From Streptomyces viridochromogenes DSM 40736 (GTDB lineage: Bacteria; Actinomycetota; Actinomycetes; Streptomycetales; Streptomycetaceae), in NCBI RefSeq assembly GCF_000158955.1, contig NZ_GG657757.1:4234635-4298634 (forward strand): DNA of 64,000 nucleotides, written 5' to 3'. Made by a program: the position numbers and the translations under genes. Below, piece by piece: positions 45,569 to 55,310 of the stretch. The notes under the pieces were generated by a model. It was not told where the DNA came from. It searched no databases and saw only the letters and a list, made by a program, of their open reading frames with translations. The first letter of the stretch is position 1. Each line of letters opens with the position of its first letter.

Positions 45569-46006
45569 TCAACGCCCGGATTCGGCCCCCGCGGTGGCGG
45601 CCTCGGACTCCCCGCCCACGCTCACCTCTCCGCGCACGGAACCGTCCACGGAACCGCCGGCGGAACCGCCCGCGGCCACCTCCGCCGTACGGGACGAGGG
45701 CGCCGTACGCCCACGCCCCGCGAGCCGGCACCCGAGGCACCCGGCATGCCCGGCCGAAGCCCCCGACTCCCGCACCCGCCACCCCCATTCGTCCCGGGGC
45801 CGGGTCCCCGGGCCCTTCCCCCAGCCGGCGAGGTGCAGCGCCCAGGTGACGAGCAGAGCGACCACAGCGACCGCAAACCCACCGGCGATCAGCAGACCCG
45901 AGACGAAGCACACCCCCGCCCCCACCAGACCTGCCCCGACGCTCGCGATCCCGAATCCGACCCAGCCGGCGACCGTGTGCCCGTGGTCATACTGATGTGC
46001 GCTCAT
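45569..46006 (-). CDS. HGxxPAAW-type membrane protein
   Basis: 145 residues starting MSAHQYDHGHTVAGWVGFGIASVG; the DHGHTVAGW segment corresponds to the HGxxPAAW signature of a small actinobacterial family. Two helices (~15-38 and ~42-62) are followed by LHLAGWGKGPGTRPRDEWGWRVRE and a disordered Gly/Ser/Glu C-terminus. Family function unknown. ATG 46006. Confidence 0.7.
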   Translation of the reverse strand: MSAHQYDHGHTVAGWVGFGIASVGAGLVGAGVCFVSGLLIAGGFAVAVVALLVTWALHLAGWGKGPGTRPRDEWGWRVRESGASAGHAGCLGCRLAGRGRTAPSSRTAEVAAGGSAGGSVDGSVRGEVSVGGESEAATAGAESGR

Positions 46007-46107
46007 GTGCTGCCCCCTCACGCCAGGGCTCATGGACACGCGCCCCGAACCCCTCACCCACTAAGAAGTTACAAACCCAAACGTCTCACGAACTAAGGGA
46101 TCTGGGA

Positions 46108-46584
46108 ATGCAAGACAAGCCGCGCCCGGCCGCCACGCCGGAGCAGGCACTGGCGGCGATGGATCACCTCATCGCCACTCACCTGGTCGGACAGCACGAG
46201 ATCGCCCAGCAGGTGGGCCTGAGTGTGACCGACCTCACCTGCTTCGCCTACGTCATCGAGGCCGGGGAGAACCTGCCCACGGCCGGCGACCTGGCGGCCC
46301 GCGTCCACGTCACGACGGGCGCGGTCACCGGCATCCTCAACCGCCTGGAGCGCGCCGGCTACATCACCCGCCGCCCCGACCCGGCCGACCGCCGACGCGT
46401 CCGCGTAGCCGCCCAGCCGGACGCGGTCGCCCGCGTCCGAGAGGTCTACGAGCCGTACTACGCCCGTCTCACCGAACTCTTCGCGGACTACTCCCCCGCC
46501 GAGATCGCGGTCCTGACCGACTGGTTCACCCGGGCGAGCACCCTGGCGGCGAACTATCTGGAGGAACACTGCGGAACCGGCTGA
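46108..46584 (+). CDS. MarR family transcriptional regulator
   Basis: 158 residues. The winged helix-turn-helix is at ~45-110: VTDLTCFAYVIEAGENLPTAGDLAARVHVTTGAVTGILNRLERAGYITRRPDPADRRRVRVAAQPD with the DPxDRR wing. The C-terminal helices (YEPYYARLTELFADYSPAEIAVLTDWFTRASTLAANYLEEH) dimerise. No obvious target gene is adjacent except the divergent HGxxPAAW gene, with ~100 bp between them for an operator. ATG 46108. Confidence 0.88.
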   Translation: MQDKPRPAATPEQALAAMDHLIATHLVGQHEIAQQVGLSVTDLTCFAYVIEAGENLPTAGDLAARVHVTTGAVTGILNRLERAGYITRRPDPADRRRVRVAAQPDAVARVREVYEPYYARLTELFADYSPAEIAVLTDWFTRASTLAANYLEEHCGTG

Positions 46585-47079
46585 ACCTAGCCCCCGCGTC
46601 CCGTACCAGAAAGAAAAGGCCCTTGCCGTACACAATGCAAGCAACTACATGCCGGGGTCATTGACCATTTCACCAATACCTTCCGCATTCGAGGCCGAGC
46701 CCGCATTTCCGGCCGCGCCGGGCGCCGACACCATGGCCTTCATCCCCGCGGTGGGTGCCGGGGCGACGGCATAGCCGTGGGGTCGGCGCCCGGGGAGTGA
46801 AGGTCGTGACGCCCCCCATGGCCACGCGACGTGCGTGGGCGCCGCCTGAGCAGCGTCCTCCATGATCAGGCCGGGGATTCGCCCGCTCCGACAGGGCCCC
46901 GCCCTGGCCACACCGGTGTCGACTCGCGGTAGCCGCAGAGCGGACTTACGGTAGCGACACGGAATGACGCTCGACAGCGCGGCAGGAAAGCGGAACCCCA
47001 GGCGTCTCGTTTTCCCCGCTGCATCAAGGCACGGGCAGCCGCGCTCGGACGCGGCCACACGAGTGTCTGGGAGGATCAC
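46585..47079. other. intergenic stretch before the aquaglyceroporin gene
   Basis: No confident gene in ~495 bp. A minus-strand frame from ATG 46863 to 46645 (MEDAAQAAPTHVAWPWGASR..., 72 residues) has no clear RBS or recognisable family. The sequence just before 47080 (GGGAGGATCAC) is the RBS of the channel gene. Confidence 0.4.
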
Positions 47080-48027
47080 ATGGCCGTCGAGATCCAGCCC
47101 CTTCTGAAGCCCTCACGGCTCAGGCGCCGCGGAGGCTTGCTGGGCGAATGCATTGCGGAATTCCTGGGGACCTTCGTCCTCATTTCCTTCGGTTGCGGCG
47201 TGGTGGCCATGGCAGTGGCAGCGCTGCCCGGGTCGGGTCGTACCGAGGGGCCCACCGTCATCTTCCTCGCTGCCGGAGACTGGCTGCTGATCACCTTTGG
47301 ATGGGCCTTTGCCGTGATGGCCGGCATCTATGTGGCCGGCGGTGTGAGCGGAGCCCACATCAACCCCGCGGTGACCCTGGCCTTCGCCGTGCGCCGTAAA
47401 TTCCCCTGGGTCAAGGTGCTCCCCTATTGGGTGGCCCAGGTCGCCGGCGCCCTGGCCGGGGCGGCTCTGGTCTACTGGGTGTACCACGACGCCATCAACG
47501 CCTTCGACGACGCGTCGAAAGGCCCGAAGACGAACGGGAAAACCCTCGCCTCGTTCTCGATCTTCGCCACCTTCCCGGCGCCGTACTTCCACGGCGGCAT
47601 CTGGGGCCCGCTGATCGACCAGATGGTCGGCACATTCTTCCTCGTCCTGCTGGTGGTGGCGATCATCGACCTGCGCAACACGGCCGTGAAGGCGAACCTC
47701 GGCCCGCTCATCATCGGGTTCGTCGTGGCGGCCATCGGCATGTCCTACGGGGCGAACGCGGGGTATGCCATCAACCCGGCCCGTGACTTCGGTCCGCGCC
47801 TGTTCACCTGGATGGAGGGATGGGAGAGTCTGGCCTTCCCAGGCAGCTTGTCAGGGGCGTTCAGCGGCTACTGGTGGATCCCGATCGTCGGGCCGCTCAT
47901 CGGCGGTGTGATCGGTGTGCTGGTGTACGACCTGTTCATCGGCGACACTCTCCACGTCCGCGCGCAGCTGCACGAGGCCCCGGAGCCCGGCCGAACGCGC
48001 CCGACCACCGACGAGGAGGATCTGTAG
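47080..48027 (+). CDS. aquaglyceroporin (MIP family, glycerol facilitator type)
   Basis: 315 residues, six helices and two re-entrant NPA loops: GVSGAHINPAVTLA and GYAINPARDFGPR. Asp directly after the second NPAR marks the glycerol-conducting branch (GlpF) rather than water-only channels. The loop between helices 3 and 4 (YHDAINAFDDASKGPKTNGKTLASFSIFATFPAPYFHGG) is also GlpF-like. Glycerol uptake is the expected role, although glpK and glpD are not adjacent. Strong RBS GGGAGG. Confidence 0.9.
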   Translation: MAVEIQPLLKPSRLRRRGGLLGECIAEFLGTFVLISFGCGVVAMAVAALPGSGRTEGPTVIFLAAGDWLLITFGWAFAVMAGIYVAGGVSGAHINPAVTLAFAVRRKFPWVKVLPYWVAQVAGALAGAALVYWVYHDAINAFDDASKGPKTNGKTLASFSIFATFPAPYFHGGIWGPLIDQMVGTFFLVLLVVAIIDLRNTAVKANLGPLIIGFVVAAIGMSYGANAGYAINPARDFGPRLFTWMEGWESLAFPGSLSGAFSGYWWIPIVGPLIGGVIGVLVYDLFIGDTLHVRAQLHEAPEPGRTRPTTDEEDL

Positions 48028-48077
48028 ATCCCGGAAACTCCAGAGGCCCCGGATCTCTCCGGGGCCTCTGCTCTGTG

Positions 48078-48150
48078 TGCACTCGGCAGGATTCGAACCT
48101 GCAACCTTCTGATCCGTAGTCAGATGCTCTATCCGTTAAGCTACGAGTGC
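48078..48150 (-). tRNA. tRNA-Arg(ACG)
   Basis: 73 bases. Acceptor GCACTCG/CGAGTGC, anticodon loop CTACGGA (ACG) and T-arm GGTTCGAATCC are present; no CCA is encoded. A34 is the substrate of the TadA encoded at 25340. Confidence 0.95.
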
Positions 48151-48285
48151 TTGTTCTGTTTTATCGCCGCTCCCGGGCCTTCCGGCTCGCTCGCGGCGAC
48201 AGGAAGAACATTACATGACTGCCGCCGCCATGTGAAATCCGTTCCCCGCACCCCTTGTGGCCTGCGGAAACAGGTGCAACGACAG

Positions 48286-48315
48286 CGAAGCCCCGGTCGG
48301 ATGACCGGGGCTTCG
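48286..48315 (-). terminator. hairpin after tRNA-Ser(GCT)
   Basis: 13-bp stem CGAAGCCCCGGTC/GACCGGGGCTTCG around GGAT, 11 bases downstream of the tRNA-Ser(GCT) 3' end on the minus strand. Confidence 0.7.
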
Positions 48316-48325
48316 TGATCGGGTG

Positions 48326-48416
48326 CGGAGGCGGAGGGATTTGAACCCTCGATGGGCTTTAAGACCCAAACCGCATTAGCAGTGCGGCGCCATAGACCGG
48401 ACTAGGCGACGCCTCC
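48326..48416 (-). tRNA. tRNA-Ser(GCT)
   Basis: 91 bases. Acceptor GGAGGCG/CGCCTCC, anticodon GCT in the loop CTGCTAA, long variable arm and T-arm GGGTTCAAATCCC; discriminator G, no CCA encoded. Confidence 0.95.
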
Positions 48417-48622
48417 AGTGCACATACCCCGCGCGAGCGCGAGTCGGTGCCTGCCGATGATGACACAGTCGAGCGTGCTGTCACCAATCGACCCCCACGG
48501 TACTAGGCGGGAAGGTCGCAGGGCAAAGGCCTTGTGCGGCCGGTGGCGGGGCGTGCGCGGCAGTCGTACGGCGCCCGGGTACCGGCGCGCAACGTAGTGG
48601 GCCGCCCGGCGTTAGTCAGGGC

Positions 48623-49213
48623 ATGCTGATCACCATTCGCCGGGGTGCGCCCCGGACCGCACCCCGGATCGCCCCTCGTCCCGGTCTGCGGCGTCTCGTC
48701 GTCGGGGCCGCCGCCTCCGTCGCCGCCCTCGGTTCACTCACCGCGGTGTCCCCGGTCGCGTACGCCCAGGCAGGGCAGTCCGGTTCCGGGCGGGCCGACG
48801 CCGGGCGGTCCACTGCCGGGCTCGACGCGAGCCTGCGGCAGGGGCAGCGCGTGGGCCTCGCCCCGGGCGAGGAGCGCAACCACCTCACCGTGACCGTGCG
48901 GAACGCCGGCGGCGGGGCCGACGGGACGTTCGAGCTGTACTGCGGGCCCGAGGGCGGCAACCACCCCGACCCGCAGGGCGCCTGCGCCGCCGTGGAGCGC
49001 GACACACGGTGGGGGACGGAGGTCTTCGCGCCCGCGCCGGAAGGCGGTTTCTGCACCATGCAGTACGGCGGACCGGCCACCGCGCACATCACCGGGACCT
49101 GGGACGGGCGCCCTGTGGACGCCCGGTACGACCGTCGTGACGGCTGCCAGATCTCCCGCTGGGACCGGCTCGTACCCCTGCTGCCGGCCGTGGGGTCCGG
49201 GAAACGTCACTGA
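48623..49213 (+). CDS. secreted SSI-family serine protease inhibitor
   Basis: 196 residues. The N-terminal signal region (~20-50, basic then LVVGAAASVAALGSLTAVSPVAYAQA) is followed by a ~35-residue Gly/Arg linker and the SSI domain: LTVTVRNAGG, FELYCGPEGGNHPDPQGACAAVER, FCTMQYGG, ITGTWDGRPVDARYDRRDGCQISRWDRLVPLLP. Four cysteines form the two SSI disulfides. The reactive loop CTMQYGG puts Met at P1, as in classical subtilisin inhibitors. Expected to block secreted subtilisin-like proteases during development. Start at 48623 with alternatives downstream. Confidence 0.9.
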   Translation: MLITIRRGAPRTAPRIAPRPGLRRLVVGAAASVAALGSLTAVSPVAYAQAGQSGSGRADAGRSTAGLDASLRQGQRVGLAPGEERNHLTVTVRNAGGGADGTFELYCGPEGGNHPDPQGACAAVERDTRWGTEVFAPAPEGGFCTMQYGGPATAHITGTWDGRPVDARYDRRDGCQISRWDRLVPLLPAVGSGKRH

Positions 49214-49513
49214 GTCCGTCACTGAGTTCTATCCGGCCACCGGCGGCCACCATCCGGCCACCCGGGCAAAAAGGTACAGAAACCCTGCCCTCGTAAAGGT
49301 CCCGCGAAGGTCCCGCGACGTCCTTGCAGGAGGGCGGGCGTTCGGCGGTTACTCGGTCCTCAGTTCGGGGTCACTTGCTCGTGCGACCTCGCCCGCATCC
49401 GGCGTCGCGAGCGCAACCGCAGCCCTTAGACTCCCTCGCGTGACACGCCGCGGGCCGGTTGGCAAGATGGCCCGAGCGGTCGGCAAGGTGCGGTAACAGG
49501 GAGGAAGCGTCTC
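49214..49513. other. intergenic stretch before the large sensor gene
   Basis: About 300 bp without a gene. GGAGG at 49500-49505 is the RBS for the GTG at 49514. No other motif stands out. Confidence 0.4.
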
Positions 49514-52500
49514 GTGAGCAGCAGGCCATCCCGAGGCGCTGCTCGCCTCGCAGCCATACTGGACGCCCTTCCCGACGCGTTGGTGCTGGTCAATGCGAAC
49601 GGGACGGTCGTCAACGCCAACACCATCGCCCTCGAGGCGTTCGAGACTCCGGGCACCGCTCTGGTGGGGCGCGGACTGCTCGACCTGCTGCCGCAGTTCG
49701 ACTCGAAGCTCATCCCGGGCTCCATGCGGCGGCCGGAGCACCTCGACCCGCACGCCCGGACCAAGCCGACCCGGATGATCGCGCGCAGGACGGACGGGAC
49801 CGAGTTCCCCGTCGAGGTCACCAGTGCGAATCTCGAGAACGGGCAGCAGGCCTACGACGGTTACGGCTACACCGGCGACGAGCTGCTCATGCTCGTCGTA
49901 CGCGACCTGTCCGGGACCGTCGACACCGAGGCGGAGCTGGCGCGGTCGCAGCGGCAGACCGAGATGATCCTGCGGGCCGCGTCCGAGGGTGTCGTCGGGA
50001 CCGACACCGACGGACGGATCGTGCTCGTCAACCCGGCCGCCGCTCAGATCCTGGGTTTCCGGGCCAGCGATCTCGGCGGGCGGGAACTGCACGACCTCGT
50101 GCTGCACTCGCGTGCCGACGGCTCGCCGTTCCCGTACGAGGAGTCGCCGCTCGCCGACACCCTGCGCTCCGGGCGCAAGCACCGGGTGCGCGGGCAGGTG
50201 CTGTACGCCAAGGACGGCGGCAAGGTGCCGGTCGATCTGACGACCGCGCCCGTGCGCGACGGCGAGCAGCTCGTCGGCGCCGTGATGACCTTCACCGACC
50301 GGCGGCCGTACGACGCCGTCGTCGAGGAGAAGGAGGCGGCGGACAAGCGCCACGAGGAGGAGCTGGAGCGGGTCGCCGAGGAACACGCCTCCGAGCTCAC
50401 CGCACTGCGCCAGCAGCACGTCACCGAACTGGAGGAGCTGCGCGAGCGGCACGCCGAGGAACTCGGCGCGAACGAGGACCGGTACGCCGCCCTCGGGGAG
50501 CGCGAGAAGGACCGCTACGAGGCGCTCGCCGCCCGGCACGAGCAGTTGCTGACCCTGCTCGGACGGTCGCTGCGCGGGCCGCTGGAGGAGCTGCGCCGTG
50601 AGCTGGCCGCGCTGGCCGCGGACGACGCCGGGCAGCTGTGGCCCGAGGCCAACCAGGTGCTGCACCACCTGTCCGCCGGCTACTCCCGCATCACGACGCT
50701 CATCGACAACGTCCTCGGGTACCAGCGGCTCGACACCGGCGGGGAGAGCGTCTCCCGTACCAAGGTGATGCTGGACGCCGTCGTCGCCGCCGGGGTCGAC
50801 GGGGCCGTCGAGCTCATCGGGCCCGGGCGGGTGCAGTTCGCCGTGCACGCGCCGCCCATCGAGGCCGAGGTCGACGCCCGGCTGCTCGCCACCGCCCTCG
50901 CGCATCTGGTCGCCGACGTGGCGGGGGTCGACGCGACCGGCAACACGCCCGTGTCGGCGGGCGGTTACCTGGACAACACCGTCGTGGTGGCGGCGGCGCA
51001 GCGCGGCGAGGTCGTACGCATCGAGGTGCGCGGGCCGTACGCCGGCGGCGACACCGTGCACGAGCCCATCGTGCGCGGGATCGTCCGGGCGCACGGCGGT
51101 GTGCTGCAGACGCACGAAGTGCCGGGGATGAGCGGCAACGCGTACGTCCTCGAGGTGCCGATCGGCGGTGGGGCCGGGGCCGTCGCCGCGGATGCCGCTG
51201 TTCCGGCGGTCGGCGAGGGTGCTGACGCCGCCTCCGGTGAGCAGGCCTCCGGGCAGGCTGCCGGGCAGACCTCCGGTGGGGGGCGCCGGCGGGCCCGGCG
51301 GGCCACCACCGACGCCTTCCTCGACGGTGACGTCGCGGGTGAGGCCGCGGACGGGGCCGGTACCGGTGAGTCCGGTGCCGGTGAGCCTGGTGCCGGTGAG
51401 CCTGGTGCCGAGGGGGCCGTGCCCACCGGGCGGCGCAGGCGACGGGCCGCCGGGGCGCCGGCCGCCCTGCCCGCGCAGGCCTCTGGTGAGGGCGCGGCCG
51501 TGTCGGGCGGTACCGGGCGGCGGCGCGGGCGTGCGGCCGAGGACGCCGGCGCGCCTGCGGCCCTGCCCGTCGGGGGTGCCGTCCAAGGTGTCGCCGAAGG
51601 GGCCGTCATGACGGCCGCCGAGCACGCGGCGGGTACCGCCGCCTCGGGTACGGGGCTGGGCGGGACGGTGCCGCCGCAGGGCGTGCCCGTGGGCGCCGCG
51701 GGGCTGGCCCGGCCCGAGCCCGCCGCGCAGCACGCACTGCCGCCGGCGCTGCCCGCGCCGTCCGGCGAGGCCGGTGCCGGTTCCGGTTCCGGTGCCGGTG
51801 AGGCTCCGCAGCCGACGGGGCGTCGGCGGCGGGCGCTGGCCGCCGCTCAGGAGCGGGCGGCGGCGCAGGGGGCGGCGGGACCGCGTCCGGTGTTCGCCCT
51901 GCCGCCGGCCGAGGCCGATCAGACACCCCGGGCCGCTCAGGCCCCCGGGGCCGGGCAGAACCCTCAGGCCGGACAGAGCGTGCCTGGCGGACAGAGCGTG
52001 CCTGGCGGGCAGGGCCTACCGGGGCAGGGGGCCGTAGCCGTTCCCGGTTCGGCTTCCCCCGGTACGGCGGCGGTCGAGGAGGGGCGGCACGACGCCGTTC
52101 CGCACGACCAGTCCGCCGACCACACCCCACCGCAGCCTCACCCCACCAGTGCTCCCACGGGACGTCGGCGGCGGGCCGTGGCGGCGCCTCAGCCTGCCGA
52201 AGAGGCCGCGGCGCAGGTGCCCGGACATCAGGTTCCCGTGCCGGGCGCGCCTTCCGGTGCCGTCCCCACGGGGCCCGGGCCCATGGCGCCCGGGCAGCAC
52301 GAGGCCGCTGGTCAGGTCCCCGTGGGCCAGGCCGGACCGGGCCAGGGCGCGCCCGGCATCGCCGTGCCGCCGCAGGGCGTGGCCATTCCGGCGCAGGGCA
52401 ACGCCGTACCTCCCCAGCAGATCGCCCCGCAGGGGAACGTCCCCCAGCCGCGGGCTGCCGCCGCCGTACCTCCGCAAGGTGCCGCCGTACCCCCGCAGGG

Positions 52501-54512
52501 CACCGCTGTCCCGCCCCAGGCTGCCGCCGTACCCCCGCAAGGTGCCGCCGTACCCCCGCAGGGCACCGCTGTCCCGCCCCAGGGTGCCGCCGTGCCTCCG
52601 CAGGGCACCGCTGTCCCGCCCCAGGGTGCCGCCGTGCCTCCGCAAGGCGTCGCCGTACCCCGCACCGGGCGTGTCCATGCCCCGCCCCGGGTGGTCTCGG
52701 GGGACAGCGTGCAGGCCTTCGTACCCGGTCAGGCCGTGCAGCCCACGCCCGCGCCCGCGCCCGCGCCCGCGTCCCCGGCCCAGCAGCCGCAGCCCCAGGC
52801 CGCGCAGCCCCAGCCGCAGCACCCCTCCACCGGCCTGCCGCTGCCCGCCGAGGCAGCCCCCGGGCAGGACACCCCGGCGCCCGGAATCTCGGCCCAGGGA
52901 ACACCGGCTCCGGGCGCCCCGGCACACATGACCCCGGCCCAGGGCACTCCCGCCCCCCGGCCCCAGCCCTGGCCCGCCGCCGACGACAGCACGGGGGTCG
53001 GTGTCGCCCTGCCGCCCAACGGTGTGGCGCAGTCGGTGCCTCCCCACGGCACCGGGCACCACCAGCCCCCCGCGAACGGCACAGCGGCCCAGGCCGCCCC
53101 GCAGTCGAGCACCCCGGCTCCGGGCACCCCGCTGCCGCCTGAGGGCATGGCGCCGGCCCAGCGGGCGGCGCAGCCGTTGCCCGCGGAGGCCACCGCGCCC
53201 GTCGATCCGAACTCGACGCAGGGGCGGGCGATCAGCGTCCGGACGCTGGGACAGGGCGTGCCGTTCAACCGGCAGGCGGCCCAGGTCCAGCAGCCGTCGG
53301 GCCTGCCCGGCGCGCACCCCTCCGCCGGACCCCAGGGCCCGGCGACGCCTCCCCCGCACCAGTCAGGCGGTTCGGGCCGGCGCCGCAAGCTCGGCACGCC
53401 GCCCGACCCGGCCGCGCGTACGGAACAGCCCTCACCGCCCGAACAGCCCTCCCGCCAGGGCCAGGCGCCCCGCCCGCCGCAGGCACCCGGCCCGCAGCAG
53501 GCCGCCCGCCCGGAGCAGGCCGCACGGCAGCATCCGGCGGCCGAGCCGACGCCGCCGCAGGGTGCCCCGGCCCCCGCGCCCGGCCCCACGCCCACTCCCG
53601 CAACGGTCCCCGGCCAGCCGTCCCTGGCCGGCCAGTCGCGGCTGGCGCAGATGACCGAGGGCAACGGACGGTCGTACGCCATAGGCGCGCCGGACGTGAA
53701 CGCGGCCGAGGGGCCCGAGCCGCTGGACGGGCCCGGCGGTGCCGTCGAGGTGGCCGATCCGCCCCGACCGCAGCCGATGGACGACGAGTTGCCGCCGGAG
53801 CCGCTGGACAACCCGCGGCGGCTGCTGGTGTGGCCGGCGCCGGACGTCAGCACGCAGCAGGCGCTGAGCGACCCGCGGCTACCGGCCGGTGATCGTGAAC
53901 TCGCGCGAGGAGGTCGACGCGCAGATCGCGGCCTTCCCCGCCGCGCTGTTCGTGGACCCGCTGACCGGACCGATCACGCGTACGGCCCTGCAGTCGCTGC
54001 GGCAGGCCGCCGTCGCCGCCGAGGTGCCCGTGCTGGTCACGGCCGGGCTCGGGCAGGCCTCGCGGGACGCGGCCTACGGTGCCGACCCCGCCGTCCTGCT
54101 GAAGGCGCTGGCGCCGCGCGACACCGAGCAGCACCCGCCGCGGGTGCTGCTGATCGAGGAGCACGCGGAGATCGCGCTGGCGCTGACGGCGACGCTGGAG
54201 CGGCGTGGGATGCAGGTCGCGCGGGCCGCGAGCGACACCGACGCGGTGACGCTGGCGAGCGACTTCCGGCCGAACCTCGTCGTGATGGACCTGACGCAGG
54301 TGCACCGGAGGCAGGCCGGGATCGTGGACTGGCTGCGGGCGAACGGGCAGCTGAACCGCACCCCGCTCGTCGTCTACACCGCCGCCGTCGACCAGGCCGA
54401 CCTGCCGCGGCTGGCCTCCGGGGAGACGGTGCTCTTCCTCGCGGAGCGCTCCACCAGCGCCGAGGTGCAGACCCGGATCGTCGAACTGCTCAGCCGGATC
54501 GGGACCAACTGA
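49514..54512 (+). CDS. PAS-PAS hybrid sensor with long disordered linker and two receiver-like domains, frameshifted
   Basis: About 1,665 residues if restored. PAS domains at ~12-125 and ~135-265 are followed by a charged coiled coil (~275-345), then a kinase-like dimer and ATPase-like part (~345-560). There the expected HE-x-R-T-P box reads GRSLRGPLEEL and lacks a His, so kinase activity is doubtful. Residues ~560-1450 are Gly/Ala/Pro/Gln-rich with repeated TGRRRR motifs and ~15 VPPQG-x-A repeats. The last ~210 residues contain two receiver-like folds (RPVIVNSREEVDAQIAAFPAALFVD and RVLLIEEHAEIALALTATLERRG with LVVMDLTQ). One extra C in 53872-53874 puts the receiver part (from about 53875) in another frame; without it LSDRGYRPVIVNS reads through. 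A real mutation or a sequencing error. Confidence 0.75.
52455..52665. repeat. 21-bp tandem repeats coding for VPPQG-x-A
   Basis: Roughly ten imperfect direct copies of a 21-bp unit within the sensor gene, encoding VPPQGTA/VPPQGAA. Protein-coding, with no spacer structure. Confidence 0.8.
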
Positions 54513-54602
54513 CGCGACCGGCCGGCCCTAGTGCCTCGACAGGCAACGTTCGCCCCGTCGCGACGCCCGGCCCTTGACGGGCAAACGTTGCCTGCCGCGG
54601 CA

Positions 54603-55181
54603 CTAGCGTGCCGTCAGCCTGCGCGCCGCCTCCTTGACCGAGGCGCGCAGGCGGTCCCGGTCGGGCTCGCCGGTGCCGACCAGGATGCGCCGCATCTGCG
54701 GGACGACGGTGGTCCAGTTGGCCAGGGCGGTCAGCAGGAACAGCAGGTCGGCCGCCGGGATGGCGTCGGTGACGACGCCGCGGTCCTGGCCGTCCTGGAG
54801 GGCGGCGACCTTGCGGGCGTAGTGCTCCTGGCGGTCGGACTCGTGGGGCAGTTCGGAGCTGCCGTACTCCAGGCCCTCCCAGAAGAGCAGGCGCAGCAGC
54901 TCCGGGTGGGCGGCGTGGTAGTCCATCAGGCGGTCGATCCAGGCCTCGATGTCGTCCGGGTCGATGGGGACGGCCTCGGCGAGGTGGAGCATCTTCTTCT
55001 CGAGGACGATCGCGAACAGCTCCGCCTTGTTGCCGAAGTAGGCGTAGATCAGCTGCTTGTTGGCCTTCGCCTCGGCGGCGATGCGGTCGATGCGGGCCCC
55101 GGCGATCCCGTGCCGGGCGAACTCGGCGACCGCCGCCTCGAAAATCCGTGCCTTGGTGGCCTCGGGGTCCCTTGGTGCCAT
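54603..55181 (-). CDS. TetR family repressor of the divergent MFS gene
   Basis: 192 residues from ATG 55181. The HTH is ATKARIFEAAVAEFARHGIAGARIDRIAAEAKANKQLIYAYFGNKAELFAIVLEKK (~7-62), followed by a helical domain of the common TetR_C type. It is divergent from the MFS gene at 55311, with two related AACCAAC...TTGGTT palindromes in the 130-bp space, so it most likely represses both genes. Confidence 0.9.
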   Translation of the reverse strand: MAPRDPEATKARIFEAAVAEFARHGIAGARIDRIAAEAKANKQLIYAYFGNKAELFAIVLEKKMLHLAEAVPIDPDDIEAWIDRLMDYHAAHPELLRLLFWEGLEYGSSELPHESDRQEHYARKVAALQDGQDRGVVTDAIPAADLLFLLTALANWTTVVPQMRRILVGTGEPDRDRLRASVKEAARRLTAR

Positions 55182-55205
55182 GGGGGAGAGGGTAGCGCGC
55201 CGGGT

Positions 55206-55280
55206 AACCAACTGTTTGGTTGACAGGGAATGGCGGGGCGGCCCAGACTGTTCCCCCGCCAGCCAACCAACCAGTTAGTT
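55206..55280. promoter_or_regulatory. two TetR-type operators between divergent genes
   Basis: AACCAACTGTTTGGTT (55206-55221) and AACCAACCAGTTAGTT (55265-55280) are near-palindromes of the same type. One lies just before each gene, and both would overlap the promoters. Confidence 0.7.
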
Positions 55281-55310
55281 GTTAGAGCCGACTCCAAGGA
55301 GTCCCCTCCC

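Noticed and set aside
46645..46863. 72-codon minus-strand gene
   Set aside because: No ribosome-binding site, no recognisable motif and weak codon support; kept only as part of the intergenic note.
52455..52665. Regular short repeats suggesting a CRISPR array
   Set aside because: 21-bp units are contiguous, imperfect and in frame with the protein; there are no spacers and no cas genes.
51606..53359. Two long minus-strand frames (439 and 447 codons)
   Set aside because: Shadows of the Pro/Gln/Ala linker of the sensor gene; their regular repeats mirror the coding repeats.
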